This document shows, piece by piece, positions 35,936-44,674 of a DNA stretch of 64,000 bases. The number at the start of each line of letters is the position of its first letter. Positions within the stretch are counted from its first letter, which is position 1. The position numbers and the translations under genes are program-made. The notes beneath the pieces were generated by a model, which was not told the DNA's origin, did no database searches, and worked only from the letters and a program-made list of their open reading frames with translations. This DNA comes from an uncultured Gammaproteobacteria bacterium. Lineage in GTDB: Bacteria; Pseudomonadota; Gammaproteobacteria; Pseudomonadales; Pseudohongiellaceae. The DNA lies in assembly GCA_913060975.1 (NCBI GenBank), contig CAJXVC010000008.1:1-64000 (forward strand), in the 5' to 3' direction.

Positions 35936-38839
35936 ATGCCCCACGACTTTCGTCGCAAGAAGCTCTCGTACCTGATCCACACTGCACTTTTTACCTCTTT
36001 CGTTGTCCCTGCTGCTATTCAGGCGCAGGATCAAGACAATATTGAAGAAGTAGTTGTTACCGGCTCCTATTTGCGCAATAGCGCATTTGCCGAAGACACA
36101 GCAGTGGATACGGTGACCGGAGAAGATCTATTACAATCCGGTGCACCCAGTATGACCGAATACATACGGGATCTTACGTATGTTCAGAACCTGAATGTTG
36201 CTGCTGTTGTACTGGGCAGCCAGGACGGTGACCAGAATTCCAACGGTGCCAGTTTCAATCTACGCGGATTGGGTGAGAATTCCACGCTCACTCTTGTAGA
36301 TGGTGTACGAACACTGGACCCGACGCTCAATACCGCCTTCCCCGAAATCGCCATGGAACGTATGGAACTGGTTTTGGACGGCGGCTCAGCACTGTACGGC
36401 TCTGATGCTGTTGCAGGCGTTGTTAACCTGATTCCAATGAAGGAATTCGATGGTTTGCGTTTCCGCAGCTTCTATCAGCGACCGGAAGATGGCGCTAACG
36501 AAGAAATGCGTCTCTCTGCTCTGTGGGGACGGTCTTTCGACAACGGCATCAACTATGTCGGTTCGTTCGAAGCCTATTTGCGCACACCATTAATGTGGTA
36601 CGAGCGCCCGCGCGAGCATGAAGTCTCCCAGGGTACGTCCAGTTCCGGTAACCCGGGTACGTTCAAGAGATTAGAAGGACATGCTGAAGAGATTCTTCTT
36701 AGGCAGGACCACGGCGGCCAGCTGGTTGGCGACCGGCTATTGGATCCATCCTGCGGTACGTTTAATCAGGGCGCACCGACGCATGGCTACGGCCCCAGAC
36801 CTGACCCATCAGGAACGGTGCATCCATCGGGGTTCTGTACCTTTGAGTACAGCTCTCAGGCTGAGGTTGCCAATCACCAACAGACTTACAACCTCTACAA
36901 TAGCCTGACTTGGGAAGCCACTGATTCTCTACGCTTCGGATTCATGCTGAATAACCACCTGCGCCATGTGAATGGCCGCACGACTTTTTCATCACCAAAC
37001 CCGAACAGCAACCGGGCATTATTGGTGATCCCGGCAGAGCATCCGGCTAACCCTTACGGATTCGATGTCGCGCCGGATCTGTGGCGCATCTACACTTATC
37101 CCCCATACGATCAAATGCCCGACGGTATTAATTTCGATACCTCGCGATCTGACCGGTCAATCTATCAACTCAACCGCGTCAAGTTGTCCGCTGAATATGA
37201 TCTGGCCGGCACCTGGTCTGGTTACACGTATTACACCGCGCAAGAAAACCGCAACATGTCTGACGTGTCTGGTACATCCACCAGCCGCCTGCAGTTGGCA
37301 TTGCGTGGCATGGGTGGCAACAGCGGCGACCAGTGGTTTAACCCGTTCGGTTCTGCAGATCCGCGCTCGCCTTACTATGAGCCCGGCCTGGAAAACACCA
37401 AAGAGCTCAACAACTGGATGGCCTATGAGAACTCCAATTTTGTTAGCGCACGGGACTATCTAGACGTCTTCGAAACCCTGCTAACAGGCGAAGTGTTTGA
37501 TCTGCCTGCTGGCCCAGTACAAACCGCCTTCGGTTTTCAATGGCGAAATCTGGAAGAATCAACATTTCAGGAACCCTACAATGCATCCGGTGAGAATTTC
37601 ATCTGGGGCCAGGTAGGCGAGCCGGTCGCACCGGATGAAGTGTTCTCCTCCGAAGTCCGCGCATTATTTGCCGAAGTGGAAGTACCGATTCTTGACAGAC
37701 TGGCAGTGAAAGGCGCCGTACGTCATGAGCAGTTCCTCGATCAGGGGCTAGAGACCACAACGCCAAAGATCTCAGTGCGTTATGAACTTTTGCCTGATCT
37801 TGCCTTGCGCGCATCCTGGGGCGAAAGCTTCCTGGCGCCAACCTCGTTCCAGACACGTGAAGCTCGCGCTAACGAAAACTGTACCGACATGTACAGTGGT
37901 GTTGATGACTTGAGCGGCGAGCTGCTGCTGGGCGGTATCGCCTGTGCATCCGGTAATCCCAATCTGGGCCCGGAGTCTGCTGAAATCGTCAATCTGGGAT
38001 TCAGCTGGCAGCCCACGGGAGCCCTGGACGGATTTGAACTGTCTCTGGACTATCAGGAAATTGAATACACTGATCGCATCCGTACTCTGAGTGAGGATGA
38101 CGTGACCCGTAATCAGTTCCTGGCGATGCTGCGAGCAACAGGGCAATCCGAAGGATCTTATGATTCGACACCGGGTTCCCCATCGCGTAATGCGGCTGAC
38201 GCCTGGTTAGCAGCACAGCCCACAGGCGGTGCTGGCGGTAATATCTTCCGCAGACCGGACGGCAGTGTTGAACGAGTATTGATTCAGTCGGCTAACGTGG
38301 CGGCGTTCAATGTCAATTTGATTGATGCCAAGGCCAGCTACTCTTTCAGCCCGGAAAATCTGGGTACTTTTAACACGCGTTTGAATGCAACTGTCTATGG
38401 CGAATATGTTTTCACCGATCAATCCGGTGCAAACGTTGACGTTCTGGGCAAGCAGAATGCGCGTACCAATATTGCCCCACCCATGCCTAAAACGAAGCTG
38501 GCCTTCACTACCAACTGGTTCCGCGACAATCACAGCGCATCAGTGGCAGTAAACTGGTTCAGCGCAGTCACGCATGATGCTCAGGTGGTCGATCTGTACC
38601 CACAAGATGGTATTTTCCAGCCACCAGAAGAAATTGAAGAAGACCCATTGGTAGATGTGCGTTATGCCTATCTGTTTGATGACTACTTCAATAGCCAGTT
38701 CACCGTGTCAGTCGGTGTCAATAACCTGTTTGACTATAAGCCAACGCTAACTGGTCAGATTGGTGGTTTTGAGTCGCGACTGATCAACAACTGGTATCGG
38801 CAGTACTACGTCTCCGTGGATTGGGTACCCGGCGGCTAA
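35936..38839 (+). CDS. TonB-dependent outer-membrane receptor
   Basis: A 967-residue receptor. A signal peptide ends near AIQA, and the TonB box EEVVVTG follows at about 38-44. The plug domain (SMTEYIRDL...FNLRGLGENSTLTLVDGVRT, then LDGGSALYGSDAVAGVVN) is complete, and the rest is a 22-strand barrel of typical length ending in the aromatic strand YYVSVDWVPGG. Receptors of this size and plug type commonly import oligosaccharides or other large organic ligands; the halogenase/SapC neighbourhood fits. AAGGAG lies 9 bases before the ATG. A strong terminator follows. Confidence 0.94.
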   Translation: MPHDFRRKKLSYLIHTALFTSFVVPAAIQAQDQDNIEEVVVTGSYLRNSAFAEDTAVDTVTGEDLLQSGAPSMTEYIRDLTYVQNLNVAAVVLGSQDGDQNSNGASFNLRGLGENSTLTLVDGVRTLDPTLNTAFPEIAMERMELVLDGGSALYGSDAVAGVVNLIPMKEFDGLRFRSFYQRPEDGANEEMRLSALWGRSFDNGINYVGSFEAYLRTPLMWYERPREHEVSQGTSSSGNPGTFKRLEGHAEEILLRQDHGGQLVGDRLLDPSCGTFNQGAPTHGYGPRPDPSGTVHPSGFCTFEYSSQAEVANHQQTYNLYNSLTWEATDSLRFGFMLNNHLRHVNGRTTFSSPNPNSNRALLVIPAEHPANPYGFDVAPDLWRIYTYPPYDQMPDGINFDTSRSDRSIYQLNRVKLSAEYDLAGTWSGYTYYTAQENRNMSDVSGTSTSRLQLALRGMGGNSGDQWFNPFGSADPRSPYYEPGLENTKELNNWMAYENSNFVSARDYLDVFETLLTGEVFDLPAGPVQTAFGFQWRNLEESTFQEPYNASGENFIWGQVGEPVAPDEVFSSEVRALFAEVEVPILDRLAVKGAVRHEQFLDQGLETTTPKISVRYELLPDLALRASWGESFLAPTSFQTREARANENCTDMYSGVDDLSGELLLGGIACASGNPNLGPESAEIVNLGFSWQPTGALDGFELSLDYQEIEYTDRIRTLSEDDVTRNQFLAMLRATGQSEGSYDSTPGSPSRNAADAWLAAQPTGGAGGNIFRRPDGSVERVLIQSANVAAFNVNLIDAKASYSFSPENLGTFNTRLNATVYGEYVFTDQSGANVDVLGKQNARTNIAPPMPKTKLAFTTNWFRDNHSASVAVNWFSAVTHDAQVVDLYPQDGIFQPPEEIEEDPLVDVRYAYLFDDYFNSQFTVSVGVNNLFDYKPTLTGQIGGFESRLINNWYRQYYVSVDWVPGG

Positions 38840-38881
38840 ACTGCAAATCTCTCCGCCCAATGCTTGATGTTGGGCTGCATG

Positions 38882-38923
38882 AAAAAAAGAGCCAGAGCAC
38901 TATGTGCCCTGGCTCTTTTTTTT
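38882..38923 (+). terminator. Rho-independent terminator after the TonB receptor
   Basis: A long stem (AGAGCCAG..GCAC against GTGC..CTGGCTCT, one mismatch) with a 3-base loop, followed by eight T; on the minus strand it is followed by seven T as well. Confidence 0.9.
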
Positions 38924-39330
38924 GCTGAAAGTAAAGTCAGTGCTGGCGCTTCGAACCCGTTTGACTTAGTGAATTCTACAAGGGCCAGACCAACCGCAGG
39001 GCCTTGTTTGCTTGGTGAAAAGTCGCCTCCTAACGGCCCAAAGCTGCACCGGAAACACACGAGTTAGCCTAAATAAGTGGTTGATTGCCGGGCTAGACAG
39101 CAAGAAAATCACGCCTTTTCACACCACTGATGCCAAGCCTTTGATATTACTAATATTATTACAACCATTAAACCTTTTAACTAATTTGAGAATTTGCTCA
39201 AAAAGTCTTATCCTTGTCTGCTATTGAACTTGCAGTAGGCGAGCCCCAAAACAGCTCGGTAGTCACCAGGTTCACCAGATTTCCAGTACGCCCATTTGCT
39301 CAACGCATTAACACAATAACGGTGGATACT
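38924..39330. other. Intergenic region upstream of copper-monooxygenase copy 3
   Basis: Around 39140-39190 it is AT-rich with ATTACTAATATTATTACAAC, a likely promoter or operator. Part of this resembles, in reverse orientation, the region upstream of copy 2 (shared GTTGTAATA and ATCAAAGC on the other strand), suggesting a common regulator site. No gene is seen before the ATG at 39331. Confidence 0.45.
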
Positions 39331-40674
39331 ATGCAAACACGAAGAAAACTCACTCATCTTGGAAGCGCTTTGGCAATTGCCACAGTCTCCGGCTTGCAAA
39401 TACAAGTTGCCACGGCGCAAGAGCCCGCCGGTGACGTCACCTACGCTGGCGAAGTCGCCAGCATTCTCAATGAGAACTGTGTGGTCTGCCACCGCGAGGG
39501 CGGTGTCGGCCCAATGTCACTAACTAACTATGATCAGGTCCGCCCCTGGGCGCCACTGATTCAAATGAAAGTAGCCAATCGGGAGATGCCTCCCTATGCC
39601 TATGACCACGATATCGGCGTGCAAAATTTGCAGGCTGACTGGCGCATGTCTCAAGACGAGATCGATACTGTAGTCGCCTGGGTAAATCAGGGCTCGCTAC
39701 AGGGCAATCTGGATGAAATGCCTGCCATGCCGGAAGTACGTGATCTCGAAGAGTGGAATTTCGCCGACCAGTTCGGTCAACCGGATATCGTGCTTGAGTC
39801 GAATCCGATCGATGTTCCAGCCAGCGGCAATGACCTCTGGGACAAGCACTTTGTCGACAGCGGTATCAGTGAAGATCGTTGCATCAAAGCGCTGCAGGTC
39901 AAACCTCGTGGCGATGCCAAAACTGTAGTGCATCATGCCAATACCTATTTCGCCGAGATTAACGAAGAAGGCACAGTCGAGCGCCGCCCGGTAACCGAAT
40001 ACGCCATGGGCAAATGGGGTGAAGTCATCCCTGAAGGTGTTTGTCGAACCGCTTTTGCCGACATTCAGATTCAGTGGGATATTCACATGTATCCAGGCGG
40101 TCTGGGTGGCACAGCCCCCGGCACAGTAATCGAAGACAACGTTGTGGAACTGGGAATCTGGTTACATCCGGAAGGCTACGAATCCAAAATCAGTCAGGAC
40201 CTTGCCACCTATCAGCTCGATCAGGGTGACCTGTTCTTGCCGCCACACGGCACGGCCATGACTCAGGGCTTTCATTCCTTTGACCACCCGGTCCGTATCG
40301 ACAGCTTCCAGCCACATGGTCATCTGCGCATGAATGCCGCCTCACTGGAAATCTTCTATCCAGAGACAGGTCGTACCGAAGTCATCAGCATGATCTCCGA
40401 CTGGAGTGCAACCTGGCACCATAGCCACTTGTACGCGCCAGAGTCTGCGCCACTGGTTCCTGCAGGTGCCATTCTGGTAACCAAGCAGTGGTACGACAAC
40501 ACGGAAAGCAACCCTAATAATCCCGATCCTCGCCAATGGGTAGGCTGGGGCCAGCGTACAGCGGATGAGATGTCCCATGCCTGGATCGCAATCTCCCATC
40601 TGGATGACGAAACCTATGAAGAGTTGCTGGCTGAGCGCGAACAACAAAGTGCCGCCCAACGCGCAGCTGACTAA
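39331..40674 (+). CDS. Fused c-type haem / PHM-like copper monooxygenase protein (copy 3)
   Basis: A 447-residue exported protein closely related to copy 2. Haem motif CVVCH is at 50-54, then GGVGPMSLTNYDQVRPWAP. Candidate copper ligands: His201-His202 (VVHHAN) and His252 (WDIHMYPGG) for the first site, HGH at 329-331 and Met414 in DEMSHAW for the second, exactly matching copy 2. WHHSH and YDNTESNPNNPDPRQW are also kept. The ATG at 39331, with GGTGGA upstream, gives a proper signal peptide; an in-frame TTG farther upstream would give an odd 39-residue extension. The beta-rich partner gene follows 48 bases later, repeating the pair seen at 11.5-14 kb. Confidence 0.83.
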   Translation: MQTRRKLTHLGSALAIATVSGLQIQVATAQEPAGDVTYAGEVASILNENCVVCHREGGVGPMSLTNYDQVRPWAPLIQMKVANREMPPYAYDHDIGVQNLQADWRMSQDEIDTVVAWVNQGSLQGNLDEMPAMPEVRDLEEWNFADQFGQPDIVLESNPIDVPASGNDLWDKHFVDSGISEDRCIKALQVKPRGDAKTVVHHANTYFAEINEEGTVERRPVTEYAMGKWGEVIPEGVCRTAFADIQIQWDIHMYPGGLGGTAPGTVIEDNVVELGIWLHPEGYESKISQDLATYQLDQGDLFLPPHGTAMTQGFHSFDHPVRIDSFQPHGHLRMNAASLEIFYPETGRTEVISMISDWSATWHHSHLYAPESAPLVPAGAILVTKQWYDNTESNPNNPDPRQWVGWGQRTADEMSHAWIAISHLDDETYEELLAEREQQSAAQRAAD

Positions 40675-40722
40675 TCACCGAACTGTCGAAAAAAAGCAAT
40701 AAATATCGGAGTAACAAAGACT

Positions 40723-41640
40723 ATGGCAAGTTTTAGAATTACGGCAACCGCACTGCTGGCCACTCTAGTGGCCAGCATGCTGGTAGTTGCCACTGCCAAC
40801 GCTCAATCGGTGCAGCGTCCGCTGCGCCCTTCTGCATCCCAGGGCATTCCAGTCATCCCGTTTATGGAAGGCTGGTATGACAATGCTGATGGCTCGATCA
40901 CCGTGTCTTTTGGTTATCACAACCGCAACAAGGAAAACATTGTTGTGCCCAAGGGCGACAACAATTTCATCGTGCCGGCCGCCATGAATGGCATGCAACC
41001 GGAAGTGTATTTCCCCGGCCGACACCACGGCGTGTTTGCAGTGACGATTCCTATGGACAGGGAAGATGAAACCGTCTGGTGGCATTTGATCTCAGCGGGA
41101 CAGGAACTAAAAGTGCCTGGCGAGCGCGGCTCTTCTGCCTATGAACTCGACCGTAATCCGCGCCCACAAGGAAGCGTGCAGCCACTCATCTGGTTTGACG
41201 ATGGTCAACAAGGCTCTGGCCCGGAAGGGGTAGTCGCCGCGACCACAAAAACCACCTCAGTAGGTTCACCGATCGCCTTGGAAGTGTTCACAGAAGACCC
41301 CTCCAAACGCGACCGCAGCGACCCGCGCTTTATCAAACCACTGGATACCCGCGTCTCCTGGTACAAGCATCAGGGTCCGGGTGAAGTCAGTTTCTCAGAG
41401 CATGACTCCACGCCACTGGTCGAAAGCCGTGAAGGTGAGGTACTCGGTTTGATACCGGCTCCTGAGGTCGCCGTGATGGTGTCAGGCGGCAAAGGACCTG
41501 CTCGCGTTATGGCCAGCTTCTCCGAACCCGGTGATTATCTGGTGCGCGCCCGACTGGATAACTGGAAGTCATCAGACAGCGACGGTCTTGACCAATGCTG
41601 CTGGAGCAATGCCTATCAACGCATTCGTGTCACTCAGTAA
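40723..41640 (+). CDS. Secreted beta-rich partner protein, unknown function (paralogue of 11539-12519)
   Basis: A 305-residue exported protein with signal peptide ending near ANAQ. It carries the same ordered landmarks as the protein at 11539: PFMEGWYDNADGSITVSFGYHN, QPEVYFPGRHHGVFAVTIP, a W-x-L strand, a YELDRNP segment and a C-terminal FSEPGDYLVRAR strand. The C-terminal end adds a CC pair (DQCCWSN) lacking in the other copy. Family unknown; beta-sandwich folds are likely. It is 48 bases downstream of the haem/copper-monooxygenase copy 3 and probably co-transcribed. The recurring pairing is the best functional evidence: a dedicated partner. Confidence 0.78.
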   Translation: MASFRITATALLATLVASMLVVATANAQSVQRPLRPSASQGIPVIPFMEGWYDNADGSITVSFGYHNRNKENIVVPKGDNNFIVPAAMNGMQPEVYFPGRHHGVFAVTIPMDREDETVWWHLISAGQELKVPGERGSSAYELDRNPRPQGSVQPLIWFDDGQQGSGPEGVVAATTKTTSVGSPIALEVFTEDPSKRDRSDPRFIKPLDTRVSWYKHQGPGEVSFSEHDSTPLVESREGEVLGLIPAPEVAVMVSGGKGPARVMASFSEPGDYLVRARLDNWKSSDSDGLDQCCWSNAYQRIRVTQ

Positions 41641-41875
41641 CTGGTAGTCTGCCGGCAAATCCTTGCTGGCAATTACCGCCGTCAGTAGAACTCGCTAATT
41701 TTCTACTGACTACGAATAGTGATGGCGCTCAGTGGTCTCGTGCTGCCTGGCCAGAGCAGGCAGCGCTGAGCCCATCACTTACCTTTCAACTAAACTTGCA
41801 CTCACCTTTCACCTACCTCCCATTTACCTGTAAAGTAAGAATAAAGCCCGCAGGGCTCAATGAGTGAGATTCGCT

Positions 41876-42946
41876 ATGCGCTATTCCACGCTGTTGGCCG
41901 CAGCCGGCCTTGTTTGCTTCACCTTCACCAACCACGCAATCGCCCAGACTGATAACAGTGATTGGTCGATTACCAATCGCAGTCTTGCGCCGCCTGTTCA
42001 TGCCAGCAGCGAGCTCGCGCAGGTTATCGCCAACTCGCCGCAGCCGGATCCCGATGTGGGCGGCCGTTATCCGGACAGCGATGAAGCCTGGCTGGCTCTG
42101 CAAGAACGCGCACACAGCGGACCAAACCCGTTGCCCGCTCTGGCTGAGCAATTGAATCTATTGATTGAGTCTCGCGAAGTCGCCGTGAATGGCAATACGC
42201 AGATTACCGTCTACGATGTCACACCCAGGCAAGTTGCGCCTGAACATCGCGATCATGTTTTCCTGCATTTGCATGGTGGTGGGTATGTATTGGGTGGCGG
42301 CCCAGGCGCGGCCAGTGAGGCTGCTCAAATCAGTGCAGCGGCTGGCATTTACACAGTTTCTGTTGATTACCGTATGCCACCCGCTTCACCCTTCCCCGCT
42401 GCAATCGACGACACCATCGCAGTGTATCGCCAGCTACTCGAAGACTTTGAACCCGGACAGATTGCCATCGGTGGCACATCAGCCGGTGCCGGATTGTCAT
42501 TTGCTGCCGTGCTGCAAATGAAAAATCTTGGCTTGCCAGTACCAGGCGCAATTTTCGCAGGCACACCCTGGGCTGACTTGACGGACAGCAGTGACAGTCT
42601 GCACACCAATGCGGGTATTGACCGAATTTTGATTACTTATGAGGGTTTATTACTTGTTGGCGCCACTCAGTATGCCGATGGTGAAGAGCTGACCAATCCG
42701 CTTTTATCCCCTTTGTACGGCGACTTCGGTGGCTTCCCACCCACAATCCTGATCTCTGGTACCCGGGATATGTTGCTCAGTGATACCGCCAGAGCACACC
42801 GCAAATTACTGGCTGCCGGAGTCGAGGCAGATCTGCATGTCTTTGAAGGCATGTCACATGCCGAATACATGATCATGCCAGACCTCCCCGAAGGGCAGAT
42901 GACGTTTGCCGAAATCAGCAGATTTATAAAAGCACATTTGGATTAA
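41876..42946 (+). CDS. Alpha/beta hydrolase, hormone-sensitive lipase (HSL/fold-3) type
   Basis: A 356-residue exported esterase-like protein with signal peptide ending near AIAQ. The oxyanion motif HGGGY and the nucleophile motif GTSAGAG are present; the acid lies in GTRDMLLSDT and the catalytic His in MSHAEY, completing the triad. This matches the HSL-type family of short-chain ester or amide hydrolases. The start could also be the GTG 12 bases upstream; I prefer the ATG at 41876 because it directly precedes a normal signal peptide. It is 235 bases after the partner gene and ends in a terminator shared with the convergent exporter gene. Substrate unknown. Confidence 0.9.
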   Translation: MRYSTLLAAAGLVCFTFTNHAIAQTDNSDWSITNRSLAPPVHASSELAQVIANSPQPDPDVGGRYPDSDEAWLALQERAHSGPNPLPALAEQLNLLIESREVAVNGNTQITVYDVTPRQVAPEHRDHVFLHLHGGGYVLGGGPGAASEAAQISAAAGIYTVSVDYRMPPASPFPAAIDDTIAVYRQLLEDFEPGQIAIGGTSAGAGLSFAAVLQMKNLGLPVPGAIFAGTPWADLTDSSDSLHTNAGIDRILITYEGLLLVGATQYADGEELTNPLLSPLYGDFGGFPPTILISGTRDMLLSDTARAHRKLLAAGVEADLHVFEGMSHAEYMIMPDLPEGQMTFAEISRFIKAHLD

Positions 42947-42954
42947 ACCCGGAA

Positions 42955-42981
42955 CGGCGGCGGGCATTCAGTTCGCCGCCG
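42955..42981. terminator. GC-rich hairpin between convergent genes
   Basis: A perfect 8-base stem CGGCGGCG / CGCCGCCG with an 11-base loop, followed by CTCCTTTGCTT on the plus strand. It lies between the hydrolase and exporter stop codons and may end either transcript, though T-runs are weak. Confidence 0.6.
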
Positions 42982-43010
42982 CTCCTTTGCTTGCTGTAGT
43001 CCCCTACGAC

Positions 43011-44207
43011 CTACTCTACAACTACTGCGAGTGGTTTGCTCAAACTGAAACCGGCGAGCAAGACCGCTATCGAAGCGCAGATCACAATCGTCGTCACCAA
43101 CGAGAGCGGCGTGACATCGAATCCCACACTCACAATGGCAATCACCGCAGCGCCAGTCATCATTTGCAATGTCCCACCAAGTGAGGATGCTGTGCCAGCT
43201 ATAGCACCGTGGTCTTCCAATGCCAGTACCATCGCGGTAGGCAGCACCAGACCAAGAAACGCATAGGTGCAGAAAAGCATGACAACCAACACGTAGAAAC
43301 TGTCCTGACCTATAAAGACAAGCGCAAACAATAGCACTGCGCTCATGAAATAACCTGTAACCGCCCCTTTGATCACCCGTGTCGCACCGAAGCGAGCCTC
43401 CAGATTGGCCGCTGTCTGACTGGCACTGAAAAAACCAAGCGCGTTCACGGCAAAGGCCAGGCTGTATTGCAAGGATGTCAGCCCGTAAAAATCCATATAG
43501 AGAAACGAACTGGTCGCCAGAAAAACAAAGAAACTGGCCATGCCCATTGCGCCAATGAAAGTAAGCCCGAGGAAATGGGTATCGGAAAACAGCACAGCAA
43601 ATGCCTTAAGCATGGTGCTGAACTTGAAAGGAGATCGCTTCTCTTTCGGGAGTGTTTCTTTCAGACCAAACGTTGTCATGGCAAAGCCAACCAGACTGGC
43701 CACGGCAACAGCCACGAAAATGGCGCGCCAGCCAAACGGTGCAATCACCGCAGTGCCAAGTAGCGGTGCAAACATCGGTGACACCGCAATGATTAGCATG
43801 ACCGTCGACATCAACCGCGTCGCCTCATTGCCCACGAAACAGTCTCTGATTACTGCCCTTGGGATCGACATGACCGCAGCGGCGCCAATGCCTTGCACGA
43901 AGCGCATACCGACAAGCCACTCAATAGTGGGTGCAATAGCGCAGCCCAGCGAAGCAATTGCAAATATGGTCAAACCGAAATACAACGGTGCTTTGCGGCC
44001 AAAGACATCGGATGCTGGCCCATAAATTAATTGGCTGGCGCCAAATGAAAGAAAAAATGCCATTAGCGTTGCTTGTGAGCCGGAGACACTGGCATTCAAG
44101 TCATCGGCGATGATCGGCATGGCCGGCAAATACATATCGATTGCAAACGGGCCCAACCAACTGAGCGAACCCAGTATCAATGCCATTCTGAATATTTCTT
44201 TGTTCAT
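43011..44207 (-). CDS. Bcr/CflA family major-facilitator exporter
   Basis: A 398-residue inner-membrane exporter with 12 hydrophobic helices. The family signature GPFAIDMYLPAMP in TM1 and the loop 2-3 motif GPASDVFGRKAPLYFG identify the Bcr/CflA branch of 12-helix drug/H+ antiporters; the TM4-TM5 sequence RFVQGIGAAAVMSIPRAVIRD is also characteristic. It probably exports a hydrophobic or amphipathic compound, perhaps product of the neighbouring catabolic genes, or a toxicant. AGGT-type ribosome sequence precedes the ATG. It is convergent with the hydrolase. Confidence 0.92.
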   Translation of the reverse strand: MNKEIFRMALILGSLSWLGPFAIDMYLPAMPIIADDLNASVSGSQATLMAFFLSFGASQLIYGPASDVFGRKAPLYFGLTIFAIASLGCAIAPTIEWLVGMRFVQGIGAAAVMSIPRAVIRDCFVGNEATRLMSTVMLIIAVSPMFAPLLGTAVIAPFGWRAIFVAVAVASLVGFAMTTFGLKETLPKEKRSPFKFSTMLKAFAVLFSDTHFLGLTFIGAMGMASFFVFLATSSFLYMDFYGLTSLQYSLAFAVNALGFFSASQTAANLEARFGATRVIKGAVTGYFMSAVLLFALVFIGQDSFYVLVVMLFCTYAFLGLVLPTAMVLALEDHGAIAGTASSLGGTLQMMTGAAVIAIVSVGFDVTPLSLVTTIVICASIAVLLAGFSLSKPLAVVVE

Positions 44208-44674
44208 GAATCTCGCTACCTAAAAGAAGTACTGGTCGCAGTCTGTTTCCAGGCGCAACAAGCACAATAAAGCATAACTAGTTTAAAGCTGTCCGGAATG
44301 GCTCGACCGTAAGAATTTCAATGCAAATGAATGCAGTGATGCTCTGGTTGATCTTGACCAGATTAATCGCAATTGACTGCAACATGAGCTGAAAGCGAGC
44401 CATCAAGTCGTTGCAGTTCTAATCGATAGATACCGCCAGGAAAAAGCCACGGGAAGCATGAGGATACGGCCCGAGTAACTCGCCTGCGGGCCGCAAACGC
44501 TTGCAGGTTTTAACGGCGCAGTCAGCTACATTGCATTATTTGCAGTACGGACCACGCCTCGACTCTACTCTACTACAGCATCACTGCCTCAGAGTCTCTG
44601 CTTCAGGTTCTCTGCTGACGACTGCGCGAACGACGCCAAGCATAGCATTTTGCGGTATGTCCCGCACGTTGCCG
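44208..44674. other. Intergenic stretch
   Basis: About 470 bases between two minus-strand genes. No gene, repeat or terminator with a T-run was recognised; the exporter promoter presumably lies near the left end. Confidence 0.5.

Noticed and set aside
38940..38970. T-loop-like GGTTCGAAGC on the minus strand, suggesting a tRNA
   Set aside because: The flanking bases do not pair to form a T stem, and no acceptor or anticodon arm can be drawn.
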